A stretch of DNA of 64,000 bases from Filobacillus milosensis. Its GTDB lineage: Bacteria; Bacillota; Bacilli; Bacillales; Alkalibacillaceae. Below, one piece after another: positions 25,121 to 33,151 of the stretch (position 1 is the stretch's first letter; every line of letters begins with the position of its first letter). The notes beneath the pieces were generated by a model. It was not told where the DNA came from. It saw only the letters and a program-made list of their open reading frames with translations, and did no database searches. A program made the translations under genes and the position numbers. The stretch lies in the NCBI RefSeq assembly GCF_004402015.1, contig NZ_SOPW01000010.1:1-64000 (forward strand), in the 5' to 3' direction.

Positions 25121-26107
25121 TTATGACTTTGCAAACAAGTGTGTGCTATGAATATTAAGTTTAGCTTTCGGGTCGATCATAGCTTTGGCATGGTTGACGG
25201 CAATCGGCGCTTCGCCAAACCCTGTCGCAATTAACTTCGCTTTTCCTTCATAAGTACAGACATCGCCCGCAGCGAAAATGCCTGGTATGTTGGTCTCCAT
25301 TTTTGAATTAACGCAAATGGAGTTTTTCTCAATCTCCAGTCCCCAGTCTTTTAATGGACCTAATGATGTGACAAAACCGTAGTTCACAATGACATCGTTA
25401 ACTTCAAGCAGTTGTGTCTTCTCACCTTTGACTTCTTTCAGTAGGGCCTGTTCAATGAGTTCTTCATTACCCATGATTTCTCCAACTTCATAGGGAGTGA
25501 CTATTTTAACGCTTGATCGTTCAAGCTGGGTAACACTGTGCTCGTGTGCTCGGAAATTTGGTCGTCGATGAATGAGTGTAACTTCCTTGGCAATGGGTTC
25601 TAACGCAAGCGACCAGTCAACAGCTGAATCGCCACCGCCACATACGAGGACACGTCGATCTTTAAAATCATCAAGGTTTTTAACGAAATAGTGTAAGTTT
25701 TTACCTTCATATAATTCCGCTCTTTCAACTTTTAGTTTTCGTGGTTGAAAAGCTCCTGCTCCTGCTGTAATGATAATACTTTTTGAGTAGTGTGTGCCTT
25801 TTGTTGTGGTAATTTCAAAAAGGTGTTCTTCTAATCTCTGAACATTAAGTACGGATTCTTCAAGATGGATGGTGGGTGAGAAAGTTTGAGCCTGATCATA
25901 TAAATCATCTACCAGGTCTTGAGCCTTAACACCTTTATAGCCCGCCACATCATAAATATACTTGTCTGGGTAAAGTGCCGATAACTGTCCGCCAACTTGC
26001 GGCATGCTATCAATGACATTAACAGATGCTTCTCGCATTCCTGCATAAAAAGCAGTAAACAATCCGACTGGCCCAGCGCCAATGATGGTAATATCGTACG
26101 TTTTCAT
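25121..26107 (-). CDS. Ferredoxin/flavodoxin-NADP reductase, thioredoxin-reductase type (YumC-like)
   Basis: A 328-residue FAD and NAD(P)-binding flavoprotein. FAD site [14 protein letters not shown] (about 11-24), NADP site [14 protein letters not shown] (about 155-168) and FAD-closing [16 protein letters not shown] near residue 290 are present; the CxxC of thioredoxin reductase is absent, as in YumC-type reductases. It would pass electrons from NADPH to ferredoxin, flavodoxin or an oxygenase. Its upstream region shares a 17-base motif with the paaA promoter, so it may feed the PaaABCD oxygenase, which lacks PaaE here (inference). GGGAGG precedes the ATG. Confidence 0.85.
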   Translation of the reverse strand: MKTYDITIIGAGPVGLFTAFYAGMREASVNVIDSMPQVGGQLSALYPDKYIYDVAGYKGVKAQDLVDDLYDQAQTFSPTIHLEESVLNVQRLEEHLFEITTTKGTHYSKSIIITAGAGAFQPRKLKVERAELYEGKNLHYFVKNLDDFKDRRVLVCGGGDSAVDWSLALEPIAKEVTLIHRRPNFRAHEHSVTQLERSSVKIVTPYEVGEIMGNEELIEQALLKEVKGEKTQLLEVNDVIVNYGFVTSLGPLKDWGLEIEKNSICVNSKMETNIPGIFAAGDVCTYEGKAKLIATGFGEAPIAVNHAKAMIDPKAKLNIHSTHLFAKS

Positions 26108-26135
26108 TCAATAACCTCCCAATAGTATAACAAAA

Positions 26136-26152
26136 TAATAACGTTCGTTTAA
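26136..26152 (-). promoter_or_regulatory. Candidate operator shared with paaA, upstream of the reductase
   Basis: On the minus strand TTAAACGAACGTTATTA, which matches TTAAACAAACGTAATAA before paaA (28528-28544) at 14 of 17 positions. It contains the inverted half-sites AACG-TT-CGTT and lies about 30 bases before the reductase start. Confidence 0.5.
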
Positions 26153-26269
26153 TTATATGTTATATAATAGAATACAAAACTAGTTTTTAGCTGTCAACGT
26201 CAGATGAAAATAAAACGTAAGACGAAATTATGTTATATTGAGAAGACAGATTAATAGGGAGGGACACAT

Positions 26270-26800
26270 ATGATATATCGTTACAAAAATCAGACCCCAC
26301 GAATTCACGACACAGCTTTTATTGCGGATAGCGCACAAGTCATTGGTGATGTTGAAATTGGTAAAGAATCTAGCGTCTGGTTCAACGTGACAGTGAGAGG
26401 TGACGAAGGACCAATTCGCATCGGTAAACGTTGTAATATTCAAGAGAATTCAATGGCCCATTTATATGAGAAGTTCCCATTAACTTTAGAAGATGAAGTT
26501 TCGGTGGGCCATAATGCCATCGTTCACGGATGCACGCTTCGAAAAGGTGTGCTCGTAGGGATGGGGGCGACGGTACTAGATGGAGCAGAAATTGGAGAAT
26601 ACTCGATTATTGGCGCAAATAGCTTAGTCCCATCGGGCAAGAAAATTCCACCGCGTTCTTTAGTACTCGGATCACCAGCAAAAGTCGTACGTGAGTTGAC
26701 TGATAAAGACATGGATATAATCCGTGAGACGATTGATACGTATGCGAAGAAGGGACAGGAGTTTAGAGATTCGGAGATTTTTGAAGAGTTGTCTCGTTAA
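26270..26800 (+). CDS. Gamma-carbonic-anhydrase-like hexapeptide protein (YtoA/PaaY type)
   Basis: A 176-residue left-handed beta-helix protein. Repeated hexapeptides (IGDVEIGKESSVW, IGEYSIIGANSLV) and three zinc-binding His, in NSMAHLY and VGHNAIVHG, mark the gamma-CA family. Bacillus YtoA and proteobacterial PaaY belong here; PaaY has been reported as a thioesterase that helps phenylacetate catabolism, a role that would suit the neighbourhood, but plain YtoA is equally likely. GGGAGGG precedes the ATG. Confidence 0.8.
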   Translation: MIYRYKNQTPRIHDTAFIADSAQVIGDVEIGKESSVWFNVTVRGDEGPIRIGKRCNIQENSMAHLYEKFPLTLEDEVSVGHNAIVHGCTLRKGVLVGMGATVLDGAEIGEYSIIGANSLVPSGKKIPPRSLVLGSPAKVVRELTDKDMDIIRETIDTYAKKGQEFRDSEIFEELSR

Positions 26801-26820
26801 ACGCGGACTTCTCTGCAAAA

Positions 26821-26883
26821 AGATCAATAGAAACCCAAAATAGCCCAATAGGCTCGTTGAAAAGCCCAATAGATTAGTTTAAC
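26821..26883. repeat. Phased word array, word AGCCCAATAG, 21-bp pitch
   Basis: AGATCAATAG, AGCCCAATAG and AGCCCAATAG begin at 26821, 26842 and 26863, exactly 21 bp apart, with unrelated filler. The array lies just after the carbonic-anhydrase-like gene and before its terminator. Confidence 0.6.
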
Positions 26884-26918
26884 AGTCCCTCCGATTATTC
26901 TCGGAAGGGCTGTTTTAA
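26881..26918 (+). terminator. Intrinsic terminator
   Basis: AACAGTCCCTCCGA pairs with TCGGAAGGGCTGTT (one G-T pair and one mismatch) and is followed by TTAAAA. Confidence 0.7.
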
Positions 26919-27037
26919 AAACCGCCAATAATGAATTCGTACAAAATTAATAAGCTATCTGCCCAACCGGTGAAAGCAGTGCATCAGCGTTTTGTGATAA
27001 TATTAATACATATTTGCTAAAGTGGGAGGGTTTCAAA

Positions 27038-27238
27038 GTGGTAATTCAACCTAACATGTCACCTCGAGCTATTGTTAAGGTGTGGGAAGAGACAAGGTTC
27101 ATTTTTGATGCATACCAAGTTCCTTTGACAGAACAACCGTTGGAACAGCTATTGTCAGATACAGAGCTTGAACCCTTGTTGAAAAGACTTAATAACCACG
27201 TTAACAGTTCAAGTATGACTTGTACTGAAGGTGGATGA
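27038..27238 (+). CDS. Small acidic protein, unknown
   Basis: A 66-residue open frame starting at GTG, eight bases after GGGAGGG. The product begins MVIQPNMSPRAIVKVWEE and ends in SSSMTCTEGG. It looks helical, with a Thr-Glu/Leu-rich middle, and has no signal peptide or membrane helix. The good ribosome site supports it as a gene; family unknown. Confidence 0.5.
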   Translation: MVIQPNMSPRAIVKVWEETRFIFDAYQVPLTEQPLEQLLSDTELEPLLKRLNNHVNSSSMTCTEGG

Positions 27239-27297
27239 CAAATTTGACTTAAAACGGAGTAGGTTACTCCGACCAATATAAAACTGAAGGTGTTTTA

Positions 27298-27449
27298 GTG
27301 TGTTATTTTTGCTGGACTAGCTGAAATAGGAGGAGGCTACCTTATCTGGCAATGGCTCCGCGAAAGCAAACCATTGTATTGGGAAATGGGTGGGTGCTGG
27401 TGTATGTCTAGCTGGTATGTCAATTATGCTCTTTGCATCTCGCCATTAA
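27298..27449 (+). pseudogene. Remnant of a YnfA/UPF0060 small membrane protein gene
   Basis: The frame around 27302-27390 encodes VIFAGLAEIGGGYLIWQW then LRESKPLYWEMG, the unmistakable N-terminus of the YnfA (UPF0060) family. From about 27384 a different frame encodes WVGAGVCLAGMSIMLFASRH and a stop at 27447, matching the YnfA C-terminus. The middle (about 50 residues) is missing and the join is out of frame. A GTG with GAAGGTG before it (27298) is also out of frame by one with the N-terminal part. The gene is therefore dead: internal deletion plus frameshifts. Confidence 0.75.
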
Positions 27450-27450
27450 A

Positions 27451-27475
27451 AAACGCAGGTCATTAACCTGCGTTT
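27451..27475. terminator. Terminator after the paaX-like gene
   Basis: AAACGCAGGT pairs perfectly with ACCTGCGTTT; on the minus strand TTTTTTAAT follows. It ends the minus-strand regulator gene and could also stop plus-strand reading. Confidence 0.8.
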
Positions 27476-27485
27476 CCTCATTGCT

Positions 27486-28307
27486 CTATTCAAAAACTGA
27501 CTCAAAGAAGCGGGTAGCTGGCCCGTCTAGCAGTTCGTGGTAATCTGCAAATAACGCAGCCGCTGAATCGCCTAACCACTGATCAGGCAACAGTTCAGCC
27601 GGTAAATTTGGATCCACAAATAAGAATTTACGGTACTGGTGAACGAGTGCGGCACACTTCACGAAACAAGCCCCGTCACTAACCTCACCTTTTTCAATCA
27701 TATTTTTATCAATATAATACTTCTCGCTATATTCCTTAATAAACTCCGAATATCGTTCATTTACTTCATCTAAATCCCAGCATTTTTCTACTAAACTTTT
27801 AGGGTCGCTCATGCCTTCATACGATGCATGAAAGAATGATACGTAAGAAGAGATATCGTATTTATCAATTAAACGGTGGACTTGCTCTTCTAATGGGTTG
27901 GGTGTAATCCAGCAGCTGTTGGACAACAACCCGAATCCACTCCAAACTAATTCTTTCCTCAACTCATCACGCAAATGGCGTTGGTTTTCAGGGATCGTGT
28001 ACACAAGAATGCGCCAGTTACCATCCCAAGATGGTGATTCAGATTTATAGATTCGCTTAGAAGCCTCATCAATACGTGCTTTCCCTTGTTCAGTTAAAGA
28101 GTAATAGCTTTTGTTTCCTCTTTTTTCGGATTGGACCCAGCCTTGCTTACTCATGCGAGAGATGGCTGCGCGCACCGATTGTTCATTATGTCCGAATTCC
28201 TTAAGTAATTTGATTAAACTACCAATCCATATAACGTCGCCGTAATGGCGTATGTAATCTCCATATAACGTAAAAATCATAGAACGTGTATTAAATTGTT
28301 TATCCAT
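27486..28307 (-). CDS. paaX: PaaX-family transcriptional regulator
   Basis: A 273-residue regulator. An N-terminal winged helix (about 10-75, QSVRAAISRMSKQGWVQSEKRGNKSYYSLTEQG region) is followed by the PaaX domain with WRILVYTIPENQRHLRDELRKEL and a C-terminal helical part containing HQYRKFLFVDPNLPAELLP. In E. coli, PaaX represses the paa genes until phenylacetyl-CoA binds. Divergence from paaA fits the same role. GAAAGGATC precedes the ATG. Confidence 0.85.
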   Translation of the reverse strand: MDKQFNTRSMIFTLYGDYIRHYGDVIWIGSLIKLLKEFGHNEQSVRAAISRMSKQGWVQSEKRGNKSYYSLTEQGKARIDEASKRIYKSESPSWDGNWRILVYTIPENQRHLRDELRKELVWSGFGLLSNSCWITPNPLEEQVHRLIDKYDISSYVSFFHASYEGMSDPKSLVEKCWDLDEVNERYSEFIKEYSEKYYIDKNMIEKGEVSDGACFVKCAALVHQYRKFLFVDPNLPAELLPDQWLGDSAAALFADYHELLDGPATRFFESVFE

Positions 28308-28362
28308 GTTAGATCCTTTCCTTATTCATCTAGTTGAGTGCAGAGCCTATTTTACTACAAGA

Positions 28363-28380
28363 TGAACTATTATTCATTCA
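28363..28380. promoter_or_regulatory. FadR-like (Bacillus TetR type) operator candidate
   Basis: TGAACTATTATTCATTCA matches the B. subtilis FadR consensus TGAATGAMTANTCATTCA at 15 of 18 positions, counting the degenerate ones. It lies between paaX and paaA, nearer paaX. If real, fatty acyl-CoA would influence this locus. Confidence 0.35.
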
Positions 28381-28474
28381 TTAATTTTTATCTAACGCCA
28401 TGGTTAATAACGAATGCCAGTAGTTTCATGTTCATAGAATAGAACAGTGGAATTTAAAGTTCAAGTGTATTTTT

Positions 28475-28544
28475 TTGAAAATTTAAATTTCTTATTGTAA
28501 AAAGTATAACGTTTTGATACGATTACGTTAAACAAACGTAATAA
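28475..28544 (+). promoter_or_regulatory. paa operon promoter and overlapping operator
   Basis: Two -35/-10 pairs with 17-base spacing are possible: TTGAAA (28475) with TAAAAA (28498), or TTTAAA (28482) with TATAAC (28505). Directly downstream, ATTACGTT and AACGTAAT (28522-28529 and 28535-28542) form a perfect inverted repeat with a 5-base centre, placed where a repressor would block initiation. Part of it recurs before the ferredoxin-NADP reductase gene at 26136. Confidence 0.6.
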
Positions 28545-28557
28545 GGGGATGTGCTAT

Positions 28558-29547
28558 ATGTATAACTATTTAGAGTATGGCAGTTCAGGGGATTCTAGGG
28601 GTGTCGTGGAAGACCAGGAGAAATATGATCAGTTTATGGCACGGATTGAAGCGGGTGAGAAAATCGAAGCCGATGATTGGATGCCGGAAGATTATCGTCA
28701 AGGGTTAATTAAACTTATATCGATGCACGGGATTAGTGAGATTATGGGTGCGCTTCCTGAGAAAGAGTGGACACCTAAGGCACCGACACTTAAGCGAAAG
28801 CTCGGCATTATGGCCAAAGTTCAAGATGAAATGGGGCACGGGCAACTTTTATTACGTGTAGCGGAAGATTTAATGAAACCTTACGGCAAAGATCGTGGAG
28901 ATATCATAGAAGATATGCTTAGTGGTGATTTGAAATTCCATAACGTATTCCACATGCCAACAAAAACTTGGGCGGATGCTGGTATGGTTGGTTGGCTCGT
29001 AGACGGAGCGGCGATTATTTCGCAGACGAATATGCTGGATGCTTCATACGGTCCTTATCAGCGTGCACTTCAGCGAATTTGCCAAGAGGAAGTATTCCAC
29101 GCGCAGCACGGTGAAGCAATTATTATGGCTTTGGCTGAAGGCACAGACTATCAACGCGAAATTTTACAAGAATCGTTAAACCGCTGGTGGCCTTCACTTC
29201 TTATGTTTTTTGGTCCTGCATCAGCCGAAACGACAGGGTCATCGAAGCAGGATATTATGATTAAATACAAAATTCGTAAAAGCTCAAATGAAGAACTGCG
29301 TCAGGCATTTTTAGATAAGTACTTGCCGCGTGTGTTCTCGTTAGACTTAACGGTGCCGGATGAAACGGTTCATTACGATGAAGAAAAAGAACAGTGGGTT
29401 TACCAACAGCCTGACTGGAATGAATTTAAACAGATTATTAAAAATAAAGGGCCGCGTTCAAAGGAGCGTCTTCGTTTAAGAGAGATTGCTTATGAAAACA
29501 ATCGTTGGGTTCGTCAGGCATTGGCTGCAGATAAAGTCGGGTCTTAA
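28558..29547 (+). CDS. paaA: Phenylacetyl-CoA 1,2-epoxidase, catalytic subunit PaaA
   Basis: A 329-residue ferritin-like diiron subunit. The iron ligands are visible as two ExxH motifs, Glu91-His94 (DEMGHGQ) and Glu178-His181 (EEVFHAQHGEA). PaaA, with PaaC, forms the core that adds one oxygen to the ring of phenylacetyl-CoA, giving the 1,2-epoxide. AAGGGG is nine bases before the ATG at 28558 and directly adjoins an upstream ATG, so the inner start is preferred. First gene of an operon reaching 37561. Confidence 0.93.
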   Translation: MYNYLEYGSSGDSRGVVEDQEKYDQFMARIEAGEKIEADDWMPEDYRQGLIKLISMHGISEIMGALPEKEWTPKAPTLKRKLGIMAKVQDEMGHGQLLLRVAEDLMKPYGKDRGDIIEDMLSGDLKFHNVFHMPTKTWADAGMVGWLVDGAAIISQTNMLDASYGPYQRALQRICQEEVFHAQHGEAIIMALAEGTDYQREILQESLNRWWPSLLMFFGPASAETTGSSKQDIMIKYKIRKSSNEELRQAFLDKYLPRVFSLDLTVPDETVHYDEEKEQWVYQQPDWNEFKQIIKNKGPRSKERLRLREIAYENNRWVRQALAADKVGS

Positions 29548-29559
29548 AAGGGGGAGAAA

Positions 29560-29922
29560 ATGATGGGCACTAGTCAAGAATCTAACTTTTATCAAGAATA
29601 TGAGGTCTTTAGTAAAAAGAGCGTAAAAGCACCGATTCAGCACCAGTTCAGCTTACTTGCTCCTAATGAAGAAATGGCCTTAAGCATGGCCGTTGAAAAC
29701 TTCATGCGACGTGAAGATGTTCTCGATGTCTGGGTCGTGAAAAGTAGTAACGTTCGTCGAATGACGAGTGAAGAGCGCTCAAATTGGACGAAACGTTTGG
29801 ATAACAAAGATTACCGCCGGACAAAAGGTTACGGCTATTTAAGACAGAAGTGGAAAGAAAAAGAACAAGGCATGCTCGATGAAAAAGAGATCTTGTCTTG
29901 GAAAGAGGTGAAGAAGAAATGA
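29560..29922 (+). CDS. paaB: Phenylacetyl-CoA epoxidase subunit PaaB
   Basis: A 120-residue subunit. YQEYEVFSKKSVKAPIQHQFSLLAPNEEMALSMA, interrupted by turns, then DVWVVKSSNVRRM is the PaaB signature. PaaB bridges PaaAC units and is needed for activity but has no catalytic residues. GGGGGAGAAA precedes ATGATG. The stop overlaps the paaC start by four bases. Confidence 0.92.
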   Translation: MMGTSQESNFYQEYEVFSKKSVKAPIQHQFSLLAPNEEMALSMAVENFMRREDVLDVWVVKSSNVRRMTSEERSNWTKRLDNKDYRRTKGYGYLRQKWKEKEQGMLDEKEILSWKEVKKK

Positions 29923-30734
29923 CGGAAGTACTTACAGCCGAAGAAGCAAAGAAAGATGCAGCTTACTTAACGGCACTCAAAGAGTTGATTTACCAGCTGG
30001 CCGATGATGATTTTCTCATTTCTTTTCGCGGATCCGAGTGGCTTGGATTAGCGCCTCATATTGAAGAAGATGTCGCCTTTTCTTCAATTACTCAAAACAC
30101 GATGGGGCATGCATTTATGTTTTATCAGCTGTTAGAGGATCTAGGGGAAGGCGAAATCGATATGCTGGCTCATGAACGTCATCCAAGTGTCAGACGCAAT
30201 GGCATCTACTTAGAGAAGAAAAATGGTGAAGGTAATTACTTAGAAGAACCTTATTACGACTGGGCGTTAACGGTTGTTCGTAACTTTTTATATGAAACCT
30301 TTAAAAAAGTGAAATTGGAAGCGATTACAAAGAGTTCATATAAACCACTTGCCAATATTGCGGGGAAGGTTTTAATGGAACAGCCTTACCACTTAGCACA
30401 TTGGAAAATCTGGATGAAGCAGCTGCTGAACTCAACAGAAGAGGCTCGCGAACGAATTGAAGCAAGACTCAACGAAGCATGGGAAGAGTTCGGGGATGTA
30501 TTAGAGTACGGCACGCAAGCAACAGAAATCGAGCACTTTGGTTTAATCATTGGGGAAGATGAGCTAAAAGAACGTTGGATAAATGAAGTATCGAAAACGA
30601 TTGAAAACTTACCTTCTACTCCAATCGGTAAAAAGTACGGCAGTGGTCGTGAAGGTGAGCATACAGAGGATTTAGATCAAGCGTTAAATACGTTATCTGA
30701 AGTTTACATGAGTGATAAGGAAGCGATTTGGTAA
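29919..30734 (+). CDS. paaC: Phenylacetyl-CoA epoxidase structural subunit PaaC
   Basis: A 271-residue ferritin-like subunit that pairs with PaaA. ADDDFLISFRGSEWLGLAPHIEEDVAFSSI (split here across the first helix pair), the TMGHAFMFYQLLEDLG region and ALTVVRNFLYETF match PaaC. It resembles PaaA in fold but lacks a complete diiron site, its usual state. The ATG shares ATGA with the paaB stop; a longer frame start at 29898 lies inside paaB. Confidence 0.92.
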   Translation: MTEVLTAEEAKKDAAYLTALKELIYQLADDDFLISFRGSEWLGLAPHIEEDVAFSSITQNTMGHAFMFYQLLEDLGEGEIDMLAHERHPSVRRNGIYLEKKNGEGNYLEEPYYDWALTVVRNFLYETFKKVKLEAITKSSYKPLANIAGKVLMEQPYHLAHWKIWMKQLLNSTEEARERIEARLNEAWEEFGDVLEYGTQATEIEHFGLIIGEDELKERWINEVSKTIENLPSTPIGKKYGSGREGEHTEDLDQALNTLSEVYMSDKEAIW

Positions 30735-30758
30735 GTCACATCTTGGGGGTGAATCATT

Positions 30759-31259
30759 TTGCCAAACAATCATATGCAGGAAGAAATTCGAGCGGTATTA
30801 AAAACCGTCGATGATCCAGAGCTTCCGAATGTTAGTGTCGCGGACCTTGGGATGGTTCATGAGGTCACCGTAGTTGGAGGAGACGTTTTTATTACGATGG
30901 TGCCTACATTTGCGGGGTGTCCGGCACTAGATTTTATTCAAAAGAATGTGAAGACAGCGGTAGAAGAAGTGGATTGGGTTAAAGGCTGTGAGGTTCAATT
31001 TTCATTTGAGGAAAAATGGTCAACCGACGCCATTACAGATGAAGGGAAAAGCCAACTGAAAAAACACGGCATTGCACCACCACCGGAAAACTACCGTCCA
31101 GGGGAAGAGTGGACAGTCGATTGTCCGTATTGTGGATCTGATTACACATCGATGGAAAATGTGTTTGGCCCAACGGCTTGTCGAAGTATTTTATATTGTA
31201 CGTCTTGTAGAAACCCGTTTGAAGCCATGAAACCTGTGGTGGATTACGTTATTAACTAA
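30759..31259 (+). CDS. paaD: PaaD-type Fe-S maturation/insertion protein
   Basis: A 166-residue protein. The N-terminal DUF59/MIP18 domain (about 8-90) has DDPELPNVSVADLGMV and TFAGCPALDFI; the C-terminal zinc-ribbon-like part has CPYCGSD and CRSILYCTSC. PaaD is required for epoxidase activity, probably by helping mature an iron-sulfur partner. The start is TTG after GGGGGTG; no ATG fits. Confidence 0.9.
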   Translation: MPNNHMQEEIRAVLKTVDDPELPNVSVADLGMVHEVTVVGGDVFITMVPTFAGCPALDFIQKNVKTAVEEVDWVKGCEVQFSFEEKWSTDAITDEGKSQLKKHGIAPPPENYRPGEEWTVDCPYCGSDYTSMENVFGPTACRSILYCTSCRNPFEAMKPVVDYVIN

Positions 31260-31277
31260 ATGAGAGGGGAATTTTAA

Positions 31278-31595
31278 ATGGTAAAATTAATCGCTATTTA
31301 CAAGAAACCGGAGGATCAGGAGAAGTTCGATGAGCACTACTTCAATACACATACACCTTTAACACAGAAAATTCCAGGACTAAGAGATATGAAGGTAACA
31401 AAAATTGTAGGTTCGCCAATGGGGGAAACGGATTACTACTTACTTTGCGAAATGTTCTATGACGATCATGAATCCTTGCAAGCAGCAATGAAGACAGACG
31501 AAGGAAAAGCATCTGGTAAAGATGTGATGAAGTTTGCCGGTGATATTGTGACATTAGTGATTGGTGAGGAAGTAAATGTCCCATCAGTTAATTAA
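31278..31595 (+). CDS. EthD-like protein
   Basis: A 105-residue ferredoxin-like-fold protein: MVKLIAIYKKPEDQEKFDEHY, HTPLTQKIPGL and the C-terminal strand are the EthD pattern. EthD proteins sit in oxygenase operons and act as small accessory proteins or isomerases. The gene overlaps the next coding region by 20 bases, supporting common expression. GAGGGGAATTTTAA precedes the ATG. Confidence 0.85.
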   Translation: MVKLIAIYKKPEDQEKFDEHYFNTHTPLTQKIPGLRDMKVTKIVGSPMGETDYYLLCEMFYDDHESLQAAMKTDEGKASGKDVMKFAGDIVTLVIGEEVNVPSVN

Positions 31596-32349
31596 GGTTT
31601 ATGAAGAGGGTCAAGTTGGGGTGATTCAGCTCAATCGCCCGAAGGTTTTGAATGCATTAAACCGGCAGATGGTAGATGAAATTGTTGAGCAATTAGAAGT
31701 GTACGATCGCAACCCTGAAATTCGCGTGATGGTGATTAAAGGGAATGATAAAGTATTCGCGGCAGGGGCAGACATTGATGAGATGTTGGAAGATACACCA
31801 CTCTCGATTGAGCTTACAGATCCGTTTGCTGTATGGGATCGGATGACATTAATTAAAAAGCCGATCATTGCTGCGGTAAATGGTTTTTGTCTTGGTGGTG
31901 CTTTTGAATTGGCGCTTCATTGTGACTTAATCATAGCGGGTGAGGATGCTAAATTTGGATTTCCAGAAGTAAAGCTAGGCGTGATGCCTGGTGCAGGTGG
32001 CACGCAGTTACTTACTAAAGCGATTGGGCAGCGTCGGGCATTAGAGTGGATTTGGCTTGGGGAGATGCATGATGCGGACGAAGCGAAGTCGCTAGGCATC
32101 GTTAACCGAGTGGTAGCCCCAGAGCTTGTTGAAGAAGAGGCGATGAGATTTACTCATTCACTCGCTAAACAAGCCCCGATCTCTGTTCGTTTAATTAAAG
32201 AAGCTGTTCGAGCAGCTGGGGATTTACCTTTGAGGGAAGGCATGAGACTCGAACGGAAGAATTTTTACCTTGCTTTTGATTCTGAAGACCAAACAGAAGG
32301 TATGAAAGCATTTGTCGAAAAAAGACCTCCTAATTTTAAAGGGGTGTAA
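31576..32349 (+). CDS. paaF: Enoyl-CoA hydratase/isomerase (PaaF-like)
   Basis: A 257-residue crotonase. Oxyanion-hole segments are AAGADIDEM and GFCLGGAFELALHCDL; the catalytic Glu pair positions appear as FGFPEVKLGVMPGAGGTQLL. It should hydrate a 2,3-dehydroadipyl-CoA intermediate (PaaF) or act in ring opening. Three crotonases occur in this operon, so which one does which step is inferred. GAGGAAGTAA lies inside the preceding gene. Confidence 0.8.
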   Translation: MSHQLIKVYEEGQVGVIQLNRPKVLNALNRQMVDEIVEQLEVYDRNPEIRVMVIKGNDKVFAAGADIDEMLEDTPLSIELTDPFAVWDRMTLIKKPIIAAVNGFCLGGAFELALHCDLIIAGEDAKFGFPEVKLGVMPGAGGTQLLTKAIGQRRALEWIWLGEMHDADEAKSLGIVNRVVAPELVEEEAMRFTHSLAKQAPISVRLIKEAVRAAGDLPLREGMRLERKNFYLAFDSEDQTEGMKAFVEKRPPNFKGV

Positions 32350-32352
32350 AAG

Positions 32353-33129
32353 ATGGATTTTGAAACGATTCATTATAGCGAAAAGGACGGACTGGCAACG
32401 ATTACATTGAACCGTCCGAAAGCTTATAACGCTTTCACGAAAGAAATGAACAAAGAAATCACAAAAGCATTAAAGGTTGCTAATAAAAATAATGATGTCC
32501 GCTGTGTTGTTTTTACAGGTGAAGGTAAAGCGTTTTGTTCCGGTCAAGATTTGCAGGACGTTGATGAAAACACAAACCATGCTGAGTTCTTAAGAGAACG
32601 TTATCAGCCGATGTTAAAGCAACTTAAGGACACAACAAAGCCTGTAGTTGCTGCTATCAATGGAACAGCTGCTGGTGCAGGGATGAGTTTAGCTTTAGCT
32701 TGTGATTTCAGATTAATGAAGCCTGACGCTAAGTTCGTGAGTGCGTTTGTTGGAATCGGGTTAATTCCTGATTCAGGAATGATGTATCATCTGCCACGCT
32801 TAATTGGATATGCGAAAGCAATGGAGATGACCGTCTTAGGGAGACCGATGACAGGAACGGAAGCTTATGCAGTTGGTCTCGTGACAGAAGTTGTTGAAGA
32901 TAATGAGTGGGATGAAAAGGTGAATGAATTTACTCAAAACTTAGCGGGTATGCCAACCAAGTCGATAGCGTTAGTGAAACGCTACATGATGGATAGCATG
33001 CACGAGTCCTACGATGAATTTTTGGAAAAAGAAGCGTATGCGCAGCGCATCGCGGGTCAATCCAAAGATCATCACGAAGGTGTCCTATCATTTAAAGAAA
33101 AACGGCAACCTACGTATACAGGTCAATAA
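32353..33129 (+). CDS. paaG: 1,2-epoxyphenylacetyl-CoA isomerase (PaaG-like crotonase)
   Basis: A 258-residue crotonase. FCSGQDLQDV, GTAAGAGMSLALACDFRLM and SAFVGIGLIPDSGMMYHLPRL match PaaG: the acidic residue in the GLIPDSG loop replaces one of the hydratase Glu residues, a feature of the isomerase. PaaG converts the ring epoxide to oxepin-CoA. AAAGGGGTG precedes the ATG; it follows the preceding gene by three bases. Confidence 0.85.
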   Translation: MDFETIHYSEKDGLATITLNRPKAYNAFTKEMNKEITKALKVANKNNDVRCVVFTGEGKAFCSGQDLQDVDENTNHAEFLRERYQPMLKQLKDTTKPVVAAINGTAAGAGMSLALACDFRLMKPDAKFVSAFVGIGLIPDSGMMYHLPRLIGYAKAMEMTVLGRPMTGTEAYAVGLVTEVVEDNEWDEKVNEFTQNLAGMPTKSIALVKRYMMDSMHESYDEFLEKEAYAQRIAGQSKDHHEGVLSFKEKRQPTYTGQ

Positions 33130-33151
33130 TTAATTGAAGGAGTGAATCGAA

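Noticed and set aside
27254-27272. Hairpin CGGAGTA/TACTCCG as a terminator
   Set aside because: Seven-base stem, three-base loop and no U run.
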